Made by a program: the position numbers and the translations under genes. This document shows positions 41,874 through 50,284 of a DNA stretch of 64,000 bases, one piece after another. The DNA comes from Clavibacter sepedonicus (GTDB lineage: Bacteria > Actinomycetota > Actinomycetes > Actinomycetales > Microbacteriaceae). Each line of letters opens with the position of its first letter. Positions within the stretch are counted from its first letter, which is position 1. Under the pieces are notes generated by a model. The model was not told the origin of the DNA, made no database searches, and saw only the letters and a list, made by a program, of their open reading frames with translations. The stretch covers positions 2,418,001 to 2,482,000 of the forward strand of contig NC_010407.1 in assembly GCF_000069225.1 (NCBI RefSeq), written 5' to 3'.

Positions 41874-43412
41874 GTGACGATCACCCCTGCCCGCCGCGCC
41901 CTCCCCGCGCGCATCGGCGCCCTCACCGCGGCCGCCGCCACGGTGGTGCTCTCCGTCGGCATCGGCGCACCCGCCGCGCACGCCGCCGCCGACCCCGCGC
42001 TCCAGCCCGCGCCCACCTCGCGCGACCACCTCATCACCGACGTGCCGGGCCTCGTCAACGGCCGCGAGCTCGGCGCGTACGCCGGCGTCGACGGGCGCAC
42101 GGTCGCCGCGAGCCGGCTGATCCGCACGGAGTCGCTCGACAAGATCACCCCGGCCGGCGCCGCGACGCTGGCGACCGTGCACCACGTCGACCTCGTCATC
42201 GACCTGCGCGCGCCGGGCCAGATCCAGGCCAAGCCCGACGTGCCGATCCCCGGCGCGAAGACCGTCGCGATCTCCCTCTTCGGCGCCGACGGCGACTACC
42301 CCGACGACACCGTGATGTACCAGGACCTCGTCGACAAGGGCCACGTGGACGCGGCCGACCCCGGCGTCATGATCAGCGCGTACCGCCAGGTGCTGAAGGC
42401 CATCGCGTCGCACACGGGCGACGGCACGATCCTCATCCACTGCTCGCACGGCATGGACCGCACGGGCACCGTCGTCGACCTGCTCGACCGGATCCTGGGC
42501 GTGGGCAGCTCGGACATCCTCCACGACTACCTGCTCTCCAACACGCAGCTCGGCGTCGACTGGGCCAAGCCCGCGCTCCTCCAGGGCACGTTCGAGGCCG
42601 GCATCGCGTCGAAGTACGCCGGGATGGACTCCTACATCCGCACCACGCTCGGCGTGAGCGACACGGAGATCCAGGCGCTGCGCGCGCGGTTCCTCGTCGC
42701 GGACGACGCGGCAGCCGCCTCCATCACCGTGGGCGGCGTGACCGTGCCGCTCGGCGACGCGGCCGGATCCGCCGGGGCCGCCGTGCGCGTCGGCCTCCCC
42801 GCCATCACGGCCGGCGACGTCCACGTGACCACCGCGGACGGCACCAGCACGTCGTCCGTGTCGGTCGACGGCCGCACCATCACGGTCACGGTCACCGCGG
42901 CGGACGGGCGCACGACGCGCACCTATCGGATCACGGCCGGGCTCGCCGAGATCGCGCTGCCGGGTGGATCCACGCCGACCGTGGGCGGCACCGTCGCCTT
43001 CCGTGCCGCCGGCCTCACGCCGGGCGCGACGTACCGGGTGATCCTGCACTCCACGCCGACCGACGTCGGATCCGTCACCGCGGCATCCGACGGCACGGCG
43101 ACGGGCACCGTCACGATCCCCGCGGGCACCGACCCCGGCACGCACACGCTGACGCTCGTCGACGCGCAGGGGCAGGCGGTCTCGGATCCCGCGACCATCA
43201 CGGTGAGCGCCGCGGCCGTCTCCGCCGTCACGGCGACCGCGACCGGCGCACGCCACGCGGGTCCCGCGGTCGCGACGGGCGGCACGTCCGTCGCCGCCGA
43301 CCCGTGGCCGGGCCTCGCGCTCGCCGCCCTCGGCTTCGCGGGCCTCGCCGCGATCGCCGCGATCGCCGGCCGCACGGTCGCGCGCCGTCGCGCCGCGCTG
43401 CGCCGGCCGTGA
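41874..43412 (+). CDS. Secreted, wall- or membrane-anchored tyrosine/serine phosphatase
   Basis: 512 residues from GTG 41874, with GAGAAGGA upstream. Signal peptide about 1-35 (cleaved after AAHAA). The phosphatase domain (about 45-275) opens with LVNGRELGAYAGVDGRTVAA and has the P-loop HCSHGMDRTGT, the C-x5-R signature of the Y_phosphatase3 family. Two beta-rich modules follow (275-450). The C-terminus has PAVATGG (T468, G469), a hydrophobic helix at about 479-501 and ARRRAALRRP, a layout like a sortase signal although the motif is degenerate. The class F sortase gene overlaps its end by 4 bp. Confidence 0.85.
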   Translation: MTITPARRALPARIGALTAAAATVVLSVGIGAPAAHAAADPALQPAPTSRDHLITDVPGLVNGRELGAYAGVDGRTVAASRLIRTESLDKITPAGAATLATVHHVDLVIDLRAPGQIQAKPDVPIPGAKTVAISLFGADGDYPDDTVMYQDLVDKGHVDAADPGVMISAYRQVLKAIASHTGDGTILIHCSHGMDRTGTVVDLLDRILGVGSSDILHDYLLSNTQLGVDWAKPALLQGTFEAGIASKYAGMDSYIRTTLGVSDTEIQALRARFLVADDAAAASITVGGVTVPLGDAAGSAGAAVRVGLPAITAGDVHVTTADGTSTSSVSVDGRTITVTVTAADGRTTRTYRITAGLAEIALPGGSTPTVGGTVAFRAAGLTPGATYRVILHSTPTDVGSVTAASDGTATGTVTIPAGTDPGTHTLTLVDAQGQAVSDPATITVSAAAVSAVTATATGARHAGPAVATGGTSVAADPWPGLALAALGFAGLAAIAAIAGRTVARRRAALRRP

Positions 43413-44065
43413 CGACGGCGGCTCCCCGCTCGACCCGGCGGCCGCTCCTCACCGCCGCCGGCATCGTCGTCGCCTCCGCGGCGGTCGTCGCCGGCGGGCT
43501 GCTCGCGGTCGGCGGGTGGCCGGCGCGATCCGACCTCCCGCACGACCTCGCGGGCGCCACGGTGCGGGCCGACGTGCCGGCGCCCGCGGCGAGCGCCGAC
43601 GGCGCCGGGGACACCTCGGTCGACTCCGGCCTCGGCCGGTTCCGCGCCCCCTCGGTCGGGCTCGACGTGCCGCTCGGCGCGGTCGACGTGGTCGGCGGCG
43701 TCGTGGATCCCCCGGGCTTCTCCTCGGCCTACCGCGTGCGCGACCTCGGCGTCTCGCCCGAGGACGCCGCCCAGGGCACGGTCTTCGTCGTCATGCACTC
43801 CGTCCGCGGCGGCGGCACGGGCCCCGGCGACCTGCTCATCGACGACCGGGCGGGCAGCGCGAGCGTCGCCCCCGGCGCGGCGATCGAGGTGGCGGGCGTC
43901 GAGTACGCCGTCGGATCCAGCCGCGCCGTGCCCAAGGGCCAGCTCCCCGACGACACCGAGGTCTGGGCGGACACCCCGGGCCGGCTCGTCGTGATCACGT
44001 GCCTCCAGCGCCCGGACGGCAGCCCGTCGCGCGACGACATGGTGATCGAGGCCACGCGCGCCTGA
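43409..44065 (+). CDS. Class F sortase
   Basis: 218 residues. One N-terminal membrane anchor (about 13-36), an Ala/Asp-rich linker, then the sortase barrel from about 77 (FRAPSVGLDVPLGAVDVVGG). The catalytic triad is visible as H130 in VFVVMHSVRGG, C198 in LVVITCLQRPDG and a following Arg (R201 or R208). Size and the TC context fit actinobacterial class F enzymes. The GTG overlaps the phosphatase stop by 4 bp, so sortase and phosphatase are made together and the phosphatase is the probable substrate. Confidence 0.85.
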   Translation: MTTAAPRSTRRPLLTAAGIVVASAAVVAGGLLAVGGWPARSDLPHDLAGATVRADVPAPAASADGAGDTSVDSGLGRFRAPSVGLDVPLGAVDVVGGVVDPPGFSSAYRVRDLGVSPEDAAQGTVFVVMHSVRGGGTGPGDLLIDDRAGSASVAPGAAIEVAGVEYAVGSSRAVPKGQLPDDTEVWADTPGRLVVITCLQRPDGSPSRDDMVIEATRA

Positions 44066-44070
44066 TGCCG

Positions 44071-44110
44071 GCGGGGAGCCCGACGCCCGACGCGGTCGCG
44101 CGCTCCCCGC
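44071..44110 (+). terminator. Hairpin after the sortase gene
   Basis: GCGGGGAGC (44071-44079) pairs with GCTCCCCGC (44102-44110) around a 22-nt loop, 5 bp after the stop. No U tract. Confidence 0.42.
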
Positions 44111-44115
44111 GTCGA

Positions 44116-44121
44116 TAGCCT
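44116..44121 (+). promoter_or_regulatory. -10 box, leaderless type (FUSC gene)
   Basis: TAGCCT ends 6 nt before the ATG at 44128. Confidence 0.47.
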
Positions 44122-44127
44122 CGGGAC

Positions 44128-45231
44128 ATGGGGATGGACAGCGCACGGCACGAGGTCGCGCGCGCCTGGCACGCGGCCGTCTCCCCCGACCGGCTGCTGC
44201 TCGCCGCGAAGACGGCGCTCGCGGTCGGCATCGCGTGGGCCGTCGCGCCGTTCGTGCCCGGCGTCGCGAACGAGTACCCCTACTACGCGCCGCTCGGCGC
44301 GCTCGTGAGCATGTACCCGACGCTCATGGGATCCGCGCGCACCGGCCTCCAGACGCTCCTCGGCCTCGCGGCGGGCATCGTCCTCGCGACCGCCGTGATC
44401 CTCACCACCGGCCCCACGTGGTGGTCGATCCCCGTGATCGTCGGCATTGGCGTGATCCTCTCCGGCTCCGGCTGGTTCGGCGCGGGCCGCGAGTACGTGC
44501 CGATGGCGGCGCTGTTCGTGCTCATCATCGGCGGGCAGGACGCGGACACGTACTCGCTCGGCTACCTCGTGCAGATGGCCGTCGGCGTGGTGACGGGACT
44601 CGTCATCAACGTGCTCATCGCGCCGCAGCTGTCGAGCGGCGCGGCGGGCGCCCGGATCAGCGCGTTCCAGCACGAGGTCGCCGACCGGCTGCGCGACGTG
44701 GGCGACGCCGTCGAGGCCGAGTCGCCGCCCGCGCACGCGGACTGGATCCGTGCCAGCGAGGACCTCGCCGGCACCGCCCGGGACGTGCGTGCGGACCTCC
44801 GGGAGGCCGACGAGAGCCGCAAGGGCAACCCGCGCGCGCTCGTGGACAAGCGCGACGTGCGCATCGACCACGCCCGGCTCGAAGCGATGGACCAGATCGT
44901 GTTCCACGTGCGCGACATCTCGGCGGCGCTCGCGGACACCATCTGGCAGCAGCGCGGATCCATCGGCCTCGACCGCGGGATCGGCGCGCCCATCCGCGAC
45001 GCCTGCCACGCGGTCGCCGACGTGCTCGACCTCGACGACCCCGACTCCCCCGAGCGCCACCGCGCGATGGGCGAGGCGGCCCGGCAGGTCCGGCTGCTCG
45101 TGGAGGCCGTGGACCACCAGTCGCAGGAGCTCGGCCGCGCGATGGGCCCCGGCGTCCTCACGGCGATGCACCTCAAGCGCGTGCTGCACCAGCTCGAGCC
45201 GGTCGACGCGGCGGAGTCGCCGGCGCCGTAG
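44128..45231 (+). CDS. FUSC/ArAE-family membrane protein
   Basis: 367 residues. About six transmembrane helices at 25-170 (LLLAAKTALAVGIAWAVAPF, then NEYPYYAPLGALVSMYPTLM, TGLQTLLGLAAGIVLATAVI) form the fusaric-acid-resistance-like half, followed by a cytoplasmic helical domain (about 175-360) rich in charged residues. Aromatic acid exporters have two such halves, and a single-half protein likely dimerises. The substrate is unknown. A TAGCCT box 6 nt upstream supports the ATG. It is convergent with the EamA transporter, with 6 bp between. Confidence 0.85.
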   Translation: MGMDSARHEVARAWHAAVSPDRLLLAAKTALAVGIAWAVAPFVPGVANEYPYYAPLGALVSMYPTLMGSARTGLQTLLGLAAGIVLATAVILTTGPTWWSIPVIVGIGVILSGSGWFGAGREYVPMAALFVLIIGGQDADTYSLGYLVQMAVGVVTGLVINVLIAPQLSSGAAGARISAFQHEVADRLRDVGDAVEAESPPAHADWIRASEDLAGTARDVRADLREADESRKGNPRALVDKRDVRIDHARLEAMDQIVFHVRDISAALADTIWQQRGSIGLDRGIGAPIRDACHAVADVLDLDDPDSPERHRAMGEAARQVRLLVEAVDHQSQELGRAMGPGVLTAMHLKRVLHQLEPVDAAESPAP

Positions 45232-45237
45232 CGCGGA

Positions 45238-46215
45238 TCAGCCGGCGGGCGAGGCCGTCGCCGCCGCCGCAGCCGCCGTGCCCGCCTCGCCGCCGACGGG
45301 CAGCGCATCCGCCCGCACGTCGAACCGCACGGCGACGATCCCCGCCACGATCAGCACGCCGCCCACCAGCTGCAGCGGCGTCAGCTCCTCGCCGAGCAGC
45401 AGCCAGGCCCAGGCGCCGGCCGCCGCGACCTCGAGGAGGCCGGTGAACGACGCGAGGCGGGATCCGAGCATCGCGCCCGCCGTGATCCCGGCGCCGTACG
45501 CGAGCGCCGTCGCGACGACGCCGACCACGAGCATCGGCACCCACCACGGCACGACGCTCCCGAGCATCACGACGTCGGCGACGGATCCGGTGAACGGCAG
45601 GATCCCGGTCACGCCCACCAGCGCCAGCAGCACGGCCGCCACGAGCAGCCCCGCGGCCGCGAGCGCCACCGGCGGCAGGCCGTCCGCGCCGCGGGCCGCG
45701 ATGGCGAAGTACCCGGCGCAGCCCACCATCGCGCCGACCGCGAAGAGGAGGCCGACGGGATCCAGCGCGCCGCCGCCCGACGGCGACACCACGAGCGCGA
45801 GCCCGCCGGCCGCCGCGACGGATCCGAGGAGCACCGGCACCGCGGGCCGCCGCCGGGACATCGCCCACGCCACCGCGACGAGCAGCAGCGGCGCCATGAA
45901 CTCGATGAGGATGGCCGTGCCGACGGGGATCCGCTCGATGGCCGCGAAGTACATGACCTGCGCGCCCGCGACGCCCACGAGCGCCATCCCGAGCACCCGC
46001 CACCACGCCCGCAGCACGGGCCGCAGGTCGCCGCGCAGCTGCACGAGCGCGACGGGCGCGAGGACCAGCCCGCCAACGAGGGCACGCAGCGCGACGGCGG
46101 CGACCGGGCTCCACCCGGCCTCGAGCAGCGGCTTCACGAACGCGCCCGACAACCCGAAGGAGGCGGCGGCGACGACCGCGAGGACGAGTCCGGTGGTCAG
46201 GTGGCGTCGTTCCAT
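45238..46215 (-). CDS. EamA/DMT-family transporter
   Basis: 325 residues with ten transmembrane helices in two EamA repeats. The first opens with GLVLAVVAAASFGLSGAFVK, and the middle has PVGTAILIEFMAPLLLVAVA, the hallmark of the RhtA-like amino acid/threonine exporter branch. The C-terminal tail is Ala-rich. It is divergent from the CGNR regulator with 73 bp between, an arrangement that suggests control by it. Confidence 0.9.
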   Translation of the reverse strand: MERRHLTTGLVLAVVAAASFGLSGAFVKPLLEAGWSPVAAVALRALVGGLVLAPVALVQLRGDLRPVLRAWWRVLGMALVGVAGAQVMYFAAIERIPVGTAILIEFMAPLLLVAVAWAMSRRRPAVPVLLGSVAAAGGLALVVSPSGGGALDPVGLLFAVGAMVGCAGYFAIAARGADGLPPVALAAAGLLVAAVLLALVGVTGILPFTGSVADVVMLGSVVPWWVPMLVVGVVATALAYGAGITAGAMLGSRLASFTGLLEVAAAGAWAWLLLGEELTPLQLVGGVLIVAGIVAVRFDVRADALPVGGEAGTAAAAAATASPAG

Positions 46216-46288
46216 GGTGCGCTCGTCTCGTCAGGGGCCATACGGCCTACGGTCCTGACGTTAGACTCGTCGCGAACAAGGAGTCAAC

Positions 46289-46849
46289 TTGCTTTTCACC
46301 CCTGACACGGAGGACGTGCTGACGTTCGACGCCGTGATGCTCAACACGGCCCCGCGCGCCACCCGCTCGGGCGAGGACCTGCTGGCGACGCCGGAGCAGC
46401 TCGCCGACCTGATGACCCGCAGCGGCTTCTCCGGCCGCTTCGACCGCGACGAGCGCGAGCTCCGCGAGGTGCACCGCGCCCGCGCGCGCCTGCGGGAGAT
46501 CTGGGGCCTCGACCGCGACGCCATGGTGGATCCCGTCAACGAGCTGCTCGCGCGCCACCGCGCGGCACCCCGGCTCGTGCGGCACGACGCCCTCGACTGG
46601 CACCTGCACGCGACGCCGGAGGACGCGCCGCTCGCCGACCGGATCCTGGTGGAGGCCGCCATGGCCCTCGTCGACGTCGTGCGCTCCGACGCCACGGACC
46701 GTCTCCGCGAGTGCGCCGCCGACGACTGCGAGGGCGTGCTCGTCGACCTCTCCCGCAACGGCTCGAAGCGGTTCTGCAGCGTGCGCTGCGGCAACCGGAT
46801 GAACATGGTCGCGTTCCGGGAGCGGCGCGCGCAGGATCCGGTCGGCTAG
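46289..46849 (+). CDS. CGNR zinc-finger protein (ABATE domain)
   Basis: 186 residues. Residues 5-130 form the ABATE stress-sensing region (DVLTFDAVMLNTAPRATRSG, then ELREVHRARARLREIWG). The C-terminal zinc finger reads CAADDCEG, then FCSVRCGNRMNMVAFRERR with the CGNR signature, a DNA-binding form in regulators. The start is TTG at 46289, chosen because AAGGAG lies 5 nt before it and no ATG or GTG fits. It probably regulates the divergent EamA exporter. The TAG stop is inside the CTAG used by IS type B copy 2, so the gene is intact. Confidence 0.88.
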   Translation: MLFTPDTEDVLTFDAVMLNTAPRATRSGEDLLATPEQLADLMTRSGFSGRFDRDERELREVHRARARLREIWGLDRDAMVDPVNELLARHRAAPRLVRHDALDWHLHATPEDAPLADRILVEAAMALVDVVRSDATDRLRECAADDCEGVLVDLSRNGSKRFCSVRCGNRMNMVAFRERRAQDPVG

Positions 46850-47904
46850 GTGTAGTTCCTCGGGAGGTTGTGAACGCTGGGGCGGATAGCGAAGACCTCC
46901 GGGACGATGTGAGTTACCAAGCACACGTCATCACCGGAGGTCTTCGTGACTCACGCTAATGCCCCGTTCACTCCCGTGGGCAGGGTTCGGCTTGCCCGGT
47001 TGATCATCGAGGACGGGTGGCCGGTCCGGCGTGCGGCGGAGAGGTTCCAGTGCTCGCCCGCGACCGCGTCGAGATGGGCTCGCCGGTATCGGGCCGGGTT
47101 GCCGATGACGGACCGCTCATCCCGCCCGCACCGGCAACCGACCCGCACGAGTCAGCGTCGGGAGCGGCGGATCATCGCGCTGAGATTCACTCGCCGGTGG
47201 GGCCCGCACCGCATCAGCTACCACCTGCGTATCCCCCGTTCCACGGTCGAGCGGGTCCTCCGTCGCTACCGGATGCCGTTGCTCACGCACCTGGATTCCG
47301 CGACGGGACTCCCCGTCCGACGCTCGCCCGCGCGACGTTACGAGCACTCCTCGCCGGGAGATCTGGTCCACGTCGACATCAAGAAGCTCGGCCGCATCCC
47401 GGACGGCGGCGGGCACCGAGTCCTCGGCCGACAGGCCGGCCGGAAGAACAACCCCCGGACCGGGCGGGGATACGCGTTCCTGCACCACGCCGTGGATGAC
47501 CACTCCCGACTCGCGTACTCCGAGATCCTCACCGACGAGCGCAAGGAGACCGCCGCCGCGTTCTGGGCCCGCGCGAACGCGTTCTTCACCACCGCGGGCA
47601 TCACCGTGATCCGTGTCCTGACGGACAACGGCTCCTGCTACCGCTCCCACGCCTTCACCGAGGCGCTCGGCACCATCGCCCACACACGCACCCGCCCCTA
47701 CCGGCCCCAGACCAACGGGAAGGTCGAGCGCTTCAACCGCACCCTCGCCACCGAGTGGGCCTACGCCCACCCCTACCTCACCGACGAGGCCCGCGCCGCG
47801 ACCTACCCTGCCTGGCTGCATCACTACAACCACCACCGCCCCCACACCGGCATCGGCGGACTCACGCCCGCCGAACGCGTTCACAACCTCACTGGGAACT
47901 ACAA
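46850..47904 (+). mobile_element. IS481-family insertion sequence, type B copy 2
   Basis: 1055 bp, flanked by CTAG at 46846-46849 (containing the CGNR gene stop) and 47905-47908. Ends are as in copy 1. The outermost bases are G and A instead of C and G. It has the same orientation as copy 1, making a direct repeat pair 25.5 kb apart. Confidence 0.92.
46890..46946 (+). promoter_or_regulatory. Inverted repeat covering the transposase ribosome site (type B copy 2)
   Basis: Arms 46890-46902 and 46934-46946 are perfect 13-bp complements, identical to copy 1. This copy lies directly downstream of, and in the same direction as, the CGNR gene, so read-through mRNA would carry both arms. Confidence 0.68.
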
Positions 47905-47908
47905 CTAG
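46946..47908 (+). CDS. IS481-family transposase, type B (copy 2)
   Basis: 320 residues, intact, with the same HTH and DDE motifs as copy 1 (VLTDNGSCYR and QTNGKVERFNRT). It ends AAC-AAC... as NYN followed by TAG, where the TAG again comes from the target CTAG at 47905-47908. The last residue differs from copy 1 (Asn for Ser) because the base next to the target differs. Confidence 0.94.
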   Translation: MTHANAPFTPVGRVRLARLIIEDGWPVRRAAERFQCSPATASRWARRYRAGLPMTDRSSRPHRQPTRTSQRRERRIIALRFTRRWGPHRISYHLRIPRSTVERVLRRYRMPLLTHLDSATGLPVRRSPARRYEHSSPGDLVHVDIKKLGRIPDGGGHRVLGRQAGRKNNPRTGRGYAFLHHAVDDHSRLAYSEILTDERKETAAAFWARANAFFTTAGITVIRVLTDNGSCYRSHAFTEALGTIAHTRTRPYRPQTNGKVERFNRTLATEWAYAHPYLTDEARAATYPAWLHHYNHHRPHTGIGGLTPAERVHNLTGNYN

Positions 47909-47920
47909 CCGACCGACGCG

Positions 47921-48736
47921 TCACCTAGCCTGCAGCGCCGCCTGGTACAGGTCGCGCTTGCCGAGGCCGGTCGCCTCGGCGATGGTGCCCGCAGCGTCCT
48001 TGAGGCGCGCGCCGTCGGCGACCAGCTCGAGCACCTGCGTCACGCCGGTCGCGAGGGCGACCTCGAGCGCAGCGGCGCCCTCCGCGACCACGACGATCTC
48101 GCCGCGCACGCCCTCGGCGGCCCAGGCGGCGAGCTCGGCGGCGGATCCGCGGCGCACCTCCTCGTACAGCTTCGTGAGCTCGCGGCACACGACGAGCCGG
48201 CGATCCGGGCCCCACTCGGCGACGACGTCCTCCAGCGACGCCTGCAGGCGGTTCGGCGACTCGAAGAAGACCATGGTGCGGCGCTCGCGCACGAGCTCGC
48301 GGAGCACGCGGCGCCGGTCGCCGCCCTTGCGCGGCAGGAAGCCCTCGAAGGTGAAGCGGTCGGTCGGCAGGCCCGAGACGGCGAGCGCGCTGAGCACGGC
48401 GCTCGGCCCGGGGATCACCGTGACGCGCACGCCCGCCGCGGCCGCCGCCTCCACGAGGTGGAAGCCGGGGTCGGAGATCGCGGGCATGCCGGCGTCGGAG
48501 AGCACGAGCACGTCGGTCTCGCGCGCCAGCTCGACGAGGTCGGCGGAGCGCTCCTGCTCGTTGTGGTCGTGCAGCGCGATGAGCCGCGGCCGGTTCTCGA
48601 CGCCGAGCGCCGTCAGCAGGCGGATGGTCGTGCGGGTGTCCTCGGCGGCCACGACCGTGGCGGAGGACAGCGCCTCCACGAGCCGCCGCGACGCGTCGCC
48701 CAGGTTGCCGATGGGGGTCGCGCCGAGGATGATCAC
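47921..48736 (-). CDS. rsmI: 16S rRNA 2'-O-ribose C1402 methyltransferase
   Basis: 271 residues of the tetrapyrrole methylase superfamily. MIILGATPIGNLGDASRRLV is the RsmI opening, AAEDTRTTIRLL and LVLSDAGMPAISDPG bind SAM and RNA, and VTVIPGPSAVLSALAVSGLP and FEGFLPRKGGDR complete the family pattern. It methylates C1402 in the decoding centre. GTG 48736 gives the family N-terminus. Its stop lies 13 bp from IS type B copy 2. In other actinobacteria it lies near pmt and metG; here pmt is 5 kb to the right and metG 21 kb to the left. Confidence 0.94.
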   Translation of the reverse strand: MIILGATPIGNLGDASRRLVEALSSATVVAAEDTRTTIRLLTALGVENRPRLIALHDHNEQERSADLVELARETDVLVLSDAGMPAISDPGFHLVEAAAAAGVRVTVIPGPSAVLSALAVSGLPTDRFTFEGFLPRKGGDRRRVLRELVRERRTMVFFESPNRLQASLEDVVAEWGPDRRLVVCRELTKLYEEVRRGSAAELAAWAAEGVRGEIVVVAEGAAALEVALATGVTQVLELVADGARLKDAAGTIAEATGLGKRDLYQAALQAR

Positions 48737-48801
48737 CGGTCGATCATCCCATCCGGCCGGGTGGGGTCCGGGCCGGCGGTGTCCGGGTCGGGCAGGCCGG
48801 A

Positions 48802-49059
48802 TCAGTCCCCGACGTGGGGAGGATCGTCGACCTCGGCGTCGCCCGGGTCGCCCCAGCCGCGGATCCAGTTCACGATCCCCGCGCCGATCGAGACGAGCCC
48901 GACCGGCACGCCGAGCAGGACGATGGTGTCGAAGCGCCCGGCGTTGCTGATCTCCCCGAACGCGCCCGTGAGGCCGAGCACCGACACCACGCACAGGACG
49001 ACGCCGAGGATCACCAGCCCGAGGGTCTCGCTCCCGCGCGACCTGCTCCGCAGGAACAC
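48802..49059 (-). CDS. Small two-helix membrane protein
   Basis: 85 residues: a basic N-terminus, helix 1 (LGLVILGVVLCVVSVLGLTG), helix 2 (TIVLLGVPVGLVSIGAGIVN) and an acidic C-terminal tail (DPGDAEVDDPP). Common in actinobacteria without known function. It lies upstream of rsmI on the same strand. Confidence 0.7.
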   Translation of the reverse strand: MFLRSRSRGSETLGLVILGVVLCVVSVLGLTGAFGEISNAGRFDTIVLLGVPVGLVSIGAGIVNWIRGWGDPGDAEVDDPPHVGD

Positions 49060-49062
49060 GGT

Positions 49063-49278
49063 TCAGCGCCCCGCGGGCGCGTCGGCACCCGCGCCCACGT
49101 GAGCGGCCACGCCGTGATCCGCGCCGGCGGGTGCGAGGCCGGAGATGCGGCGGGGATCGACGAGGGGCACGGATCCATGCTGGCACGGCGGACGCGGGCG
49201 GCGAGGTCCCTGCCGCTGCAGGCCAGCCCGTCCCCGAGGGATCATCTGCTCCATCGCGGCGCGATTTGACTCCTCCAC
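49063..49278 (-). CDS. Doubtful small open frame upstream of the two-helix protein
   Basis: 71 residues at most, or 35 from an internal GTG (MPLVDPRRISGLAPAGADHG). The tight 3-bp spacing to the next start and the GC-rich third positions favour it. The Arg/Pro-rich N-terminal half and lack of any family argue against. It may be a real 35-residue peptide or nothing. Confidence 0.25.
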   Translation of the reverse strand: MEESNRAAMEQMIPRGRAGLQRQGPRRPRPPCQHGSVPLVDPRRISGLAPAGADHGVAAHVGAGADAPAGR

Positions 49279-49311
49279 CCGCCGCCCCGTACGGTCGTTG
49301 AACGTTCAACG
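49266..49311 (+). promoter_or_regulatory. Promoter with 16-bp perfect palindrome operator upstream of doxX-like gene
   Basis: TTGACT (49266-49271), 18 bp, then TACGGT (49290-49295) resemble -35 and -10 boxes. The perfect palindrome CGTTGAACGTTCAACG (49296-49311) follows at once, over the expected start of transcription. The core TTGAACGTTCAA is of the kind bound by MarR-family repressors. No MarR gene is adjacent. Confidence 0.55.
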
Positions 49312-49664
49312 CAATAGTGCGGAGTGCCGAGGGCACGTCGGGGCCACCGATCGCACGGCGGTCCGGCCGGCTCATCAGCGGCATCCCGGCACGCTCTCGA
49401 GCAGCGCGGCCGTTCGTCCGGCATCCGATCGCGGATGAGCGGGAGGGCTCGCCGCCTCGCTCGCCGCCTCGCTCGCGGACGGCGCCCGTGGGCATGAGCC
49501 CCTCGAGATCGCGGAGCCCTCGCTCCGGCGAGATCGCCCGATCGCGCATCGCCCGGATCCCCGCGCCGATCACGCCGGCCGGCCACGCGCTCCGGCCCCT
49601 CGCGCCGCACGACACCGACTCCCGCTACATCCACCACCATCACCGAAAACGAGGAGAACCCCGC
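49312..49664 (+). other. 353-bp leader before the DoxX gene, no gene seen
   Basis: The open frame that joins this stretch to DoxX is Arg/Pro/Ser-rich and lacks any motif. It is read here as untranslated leader. Near 49441-49480 there is a short CTCGCCGCCTCG repeat. Confidence 0.5.
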
Positions 49665-50108
49665 ATGCGCACGCTGCTCCACCCCGCCCGCACGTCGCCC
49701 GCCCTCCAGGACGCCGCCCTGCTCATCGCCCGCGTCGCGATCGGCTTCATCCTCATGGCGCACGGCCTGCAGAAGTTCCTCGACTACACGCTCGACGGGA
49801 CCGCCGCCACCTTCACGCAGATGGGCATCCCGGTCCCGGCCGCAGCGGCGGTCTTCGCCGCGACCGTCGAGACCGTCGGCGGAGCGGCGCTGATCATCGG
49901 CCTCCTCACGCCGGTGGTCGCTGCGCTCAACGTCCTCAACCTGCTCGGCGCCTTCGTCATCGTGCACGCCGACAAGGGCGTCTTCGTCGACGGCGGCGGC
50001 TACGAGCTGGTGCTCGCCCTGATCGCCGGCCTGGTCGTCGTCGGCCTTCTCGGAGCGGGCCGCTTCAGCGTCGACGGGCTCCTCAGCCGCCGCACTCGCA
50101 CCGCCTGA
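49665..50108 (+). CDS. DoxX-family membrane protein
   Basis: 147 residues with four transmembrane helices. ALLIARVAIGFILMAHGLQK (helix 1 with the conserved HGxxK), PAAAAVFAATVETVGGAALI (helix 2 with Glu), LGAFVIVHADKGVF and ELVLALIAGLVVVGLLGAGR match the DoxX/MhqP type found in oxidative or quinone stress responses. The ATG at 49665 follows GAGGAG by 7 nt. The MarR-like operator upstream suggests induction by an electrophile, which is inference. Confidence 0.88.
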   Translation: MRTLLHPARTSPALQDAALLIARVAIGFILMAHGLQKFLDYTLDGTAATFTQMGIPVPAAAAVFAATVETVGGAALIIGLLTPVVAALNVLNLLGAFVIVHADKGVFVDGGGYELVLALIAGLVVVGLLGAGRFSVDGLLSRRTRTA

Positions 50109-50284
50109 GCGATCCTCCTCGACCGGAGCCCTCGGCGCCCCGCCCGCGGCGAGCCCGGCGAGCGTCGAGCCGGCCGGCGGACCACAGCGCCCCCGCATCC
50201 TGCGTACGCTCGTGACAGCGGCCCCGCGGGCCGACGCTGCCCGGATCGGGCACGACGCACCACCACCACACCCGAGGAGCACCA

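Noticed and set aside
41443..41877. Open frame of 144 residues before the phosphatase
   Set aside because: Composition and lack of any motif suggest non-coding; the phosphatase signal peptide starts at 41874 in a different, well-supported frame.
49317..49664. N-terminal extension of DoxX by 116 residues
   Set aside because: Arg/Pro/Ser-rich, and GAGGAG precedes the ATG at 49665, which matches the DoxX family start.
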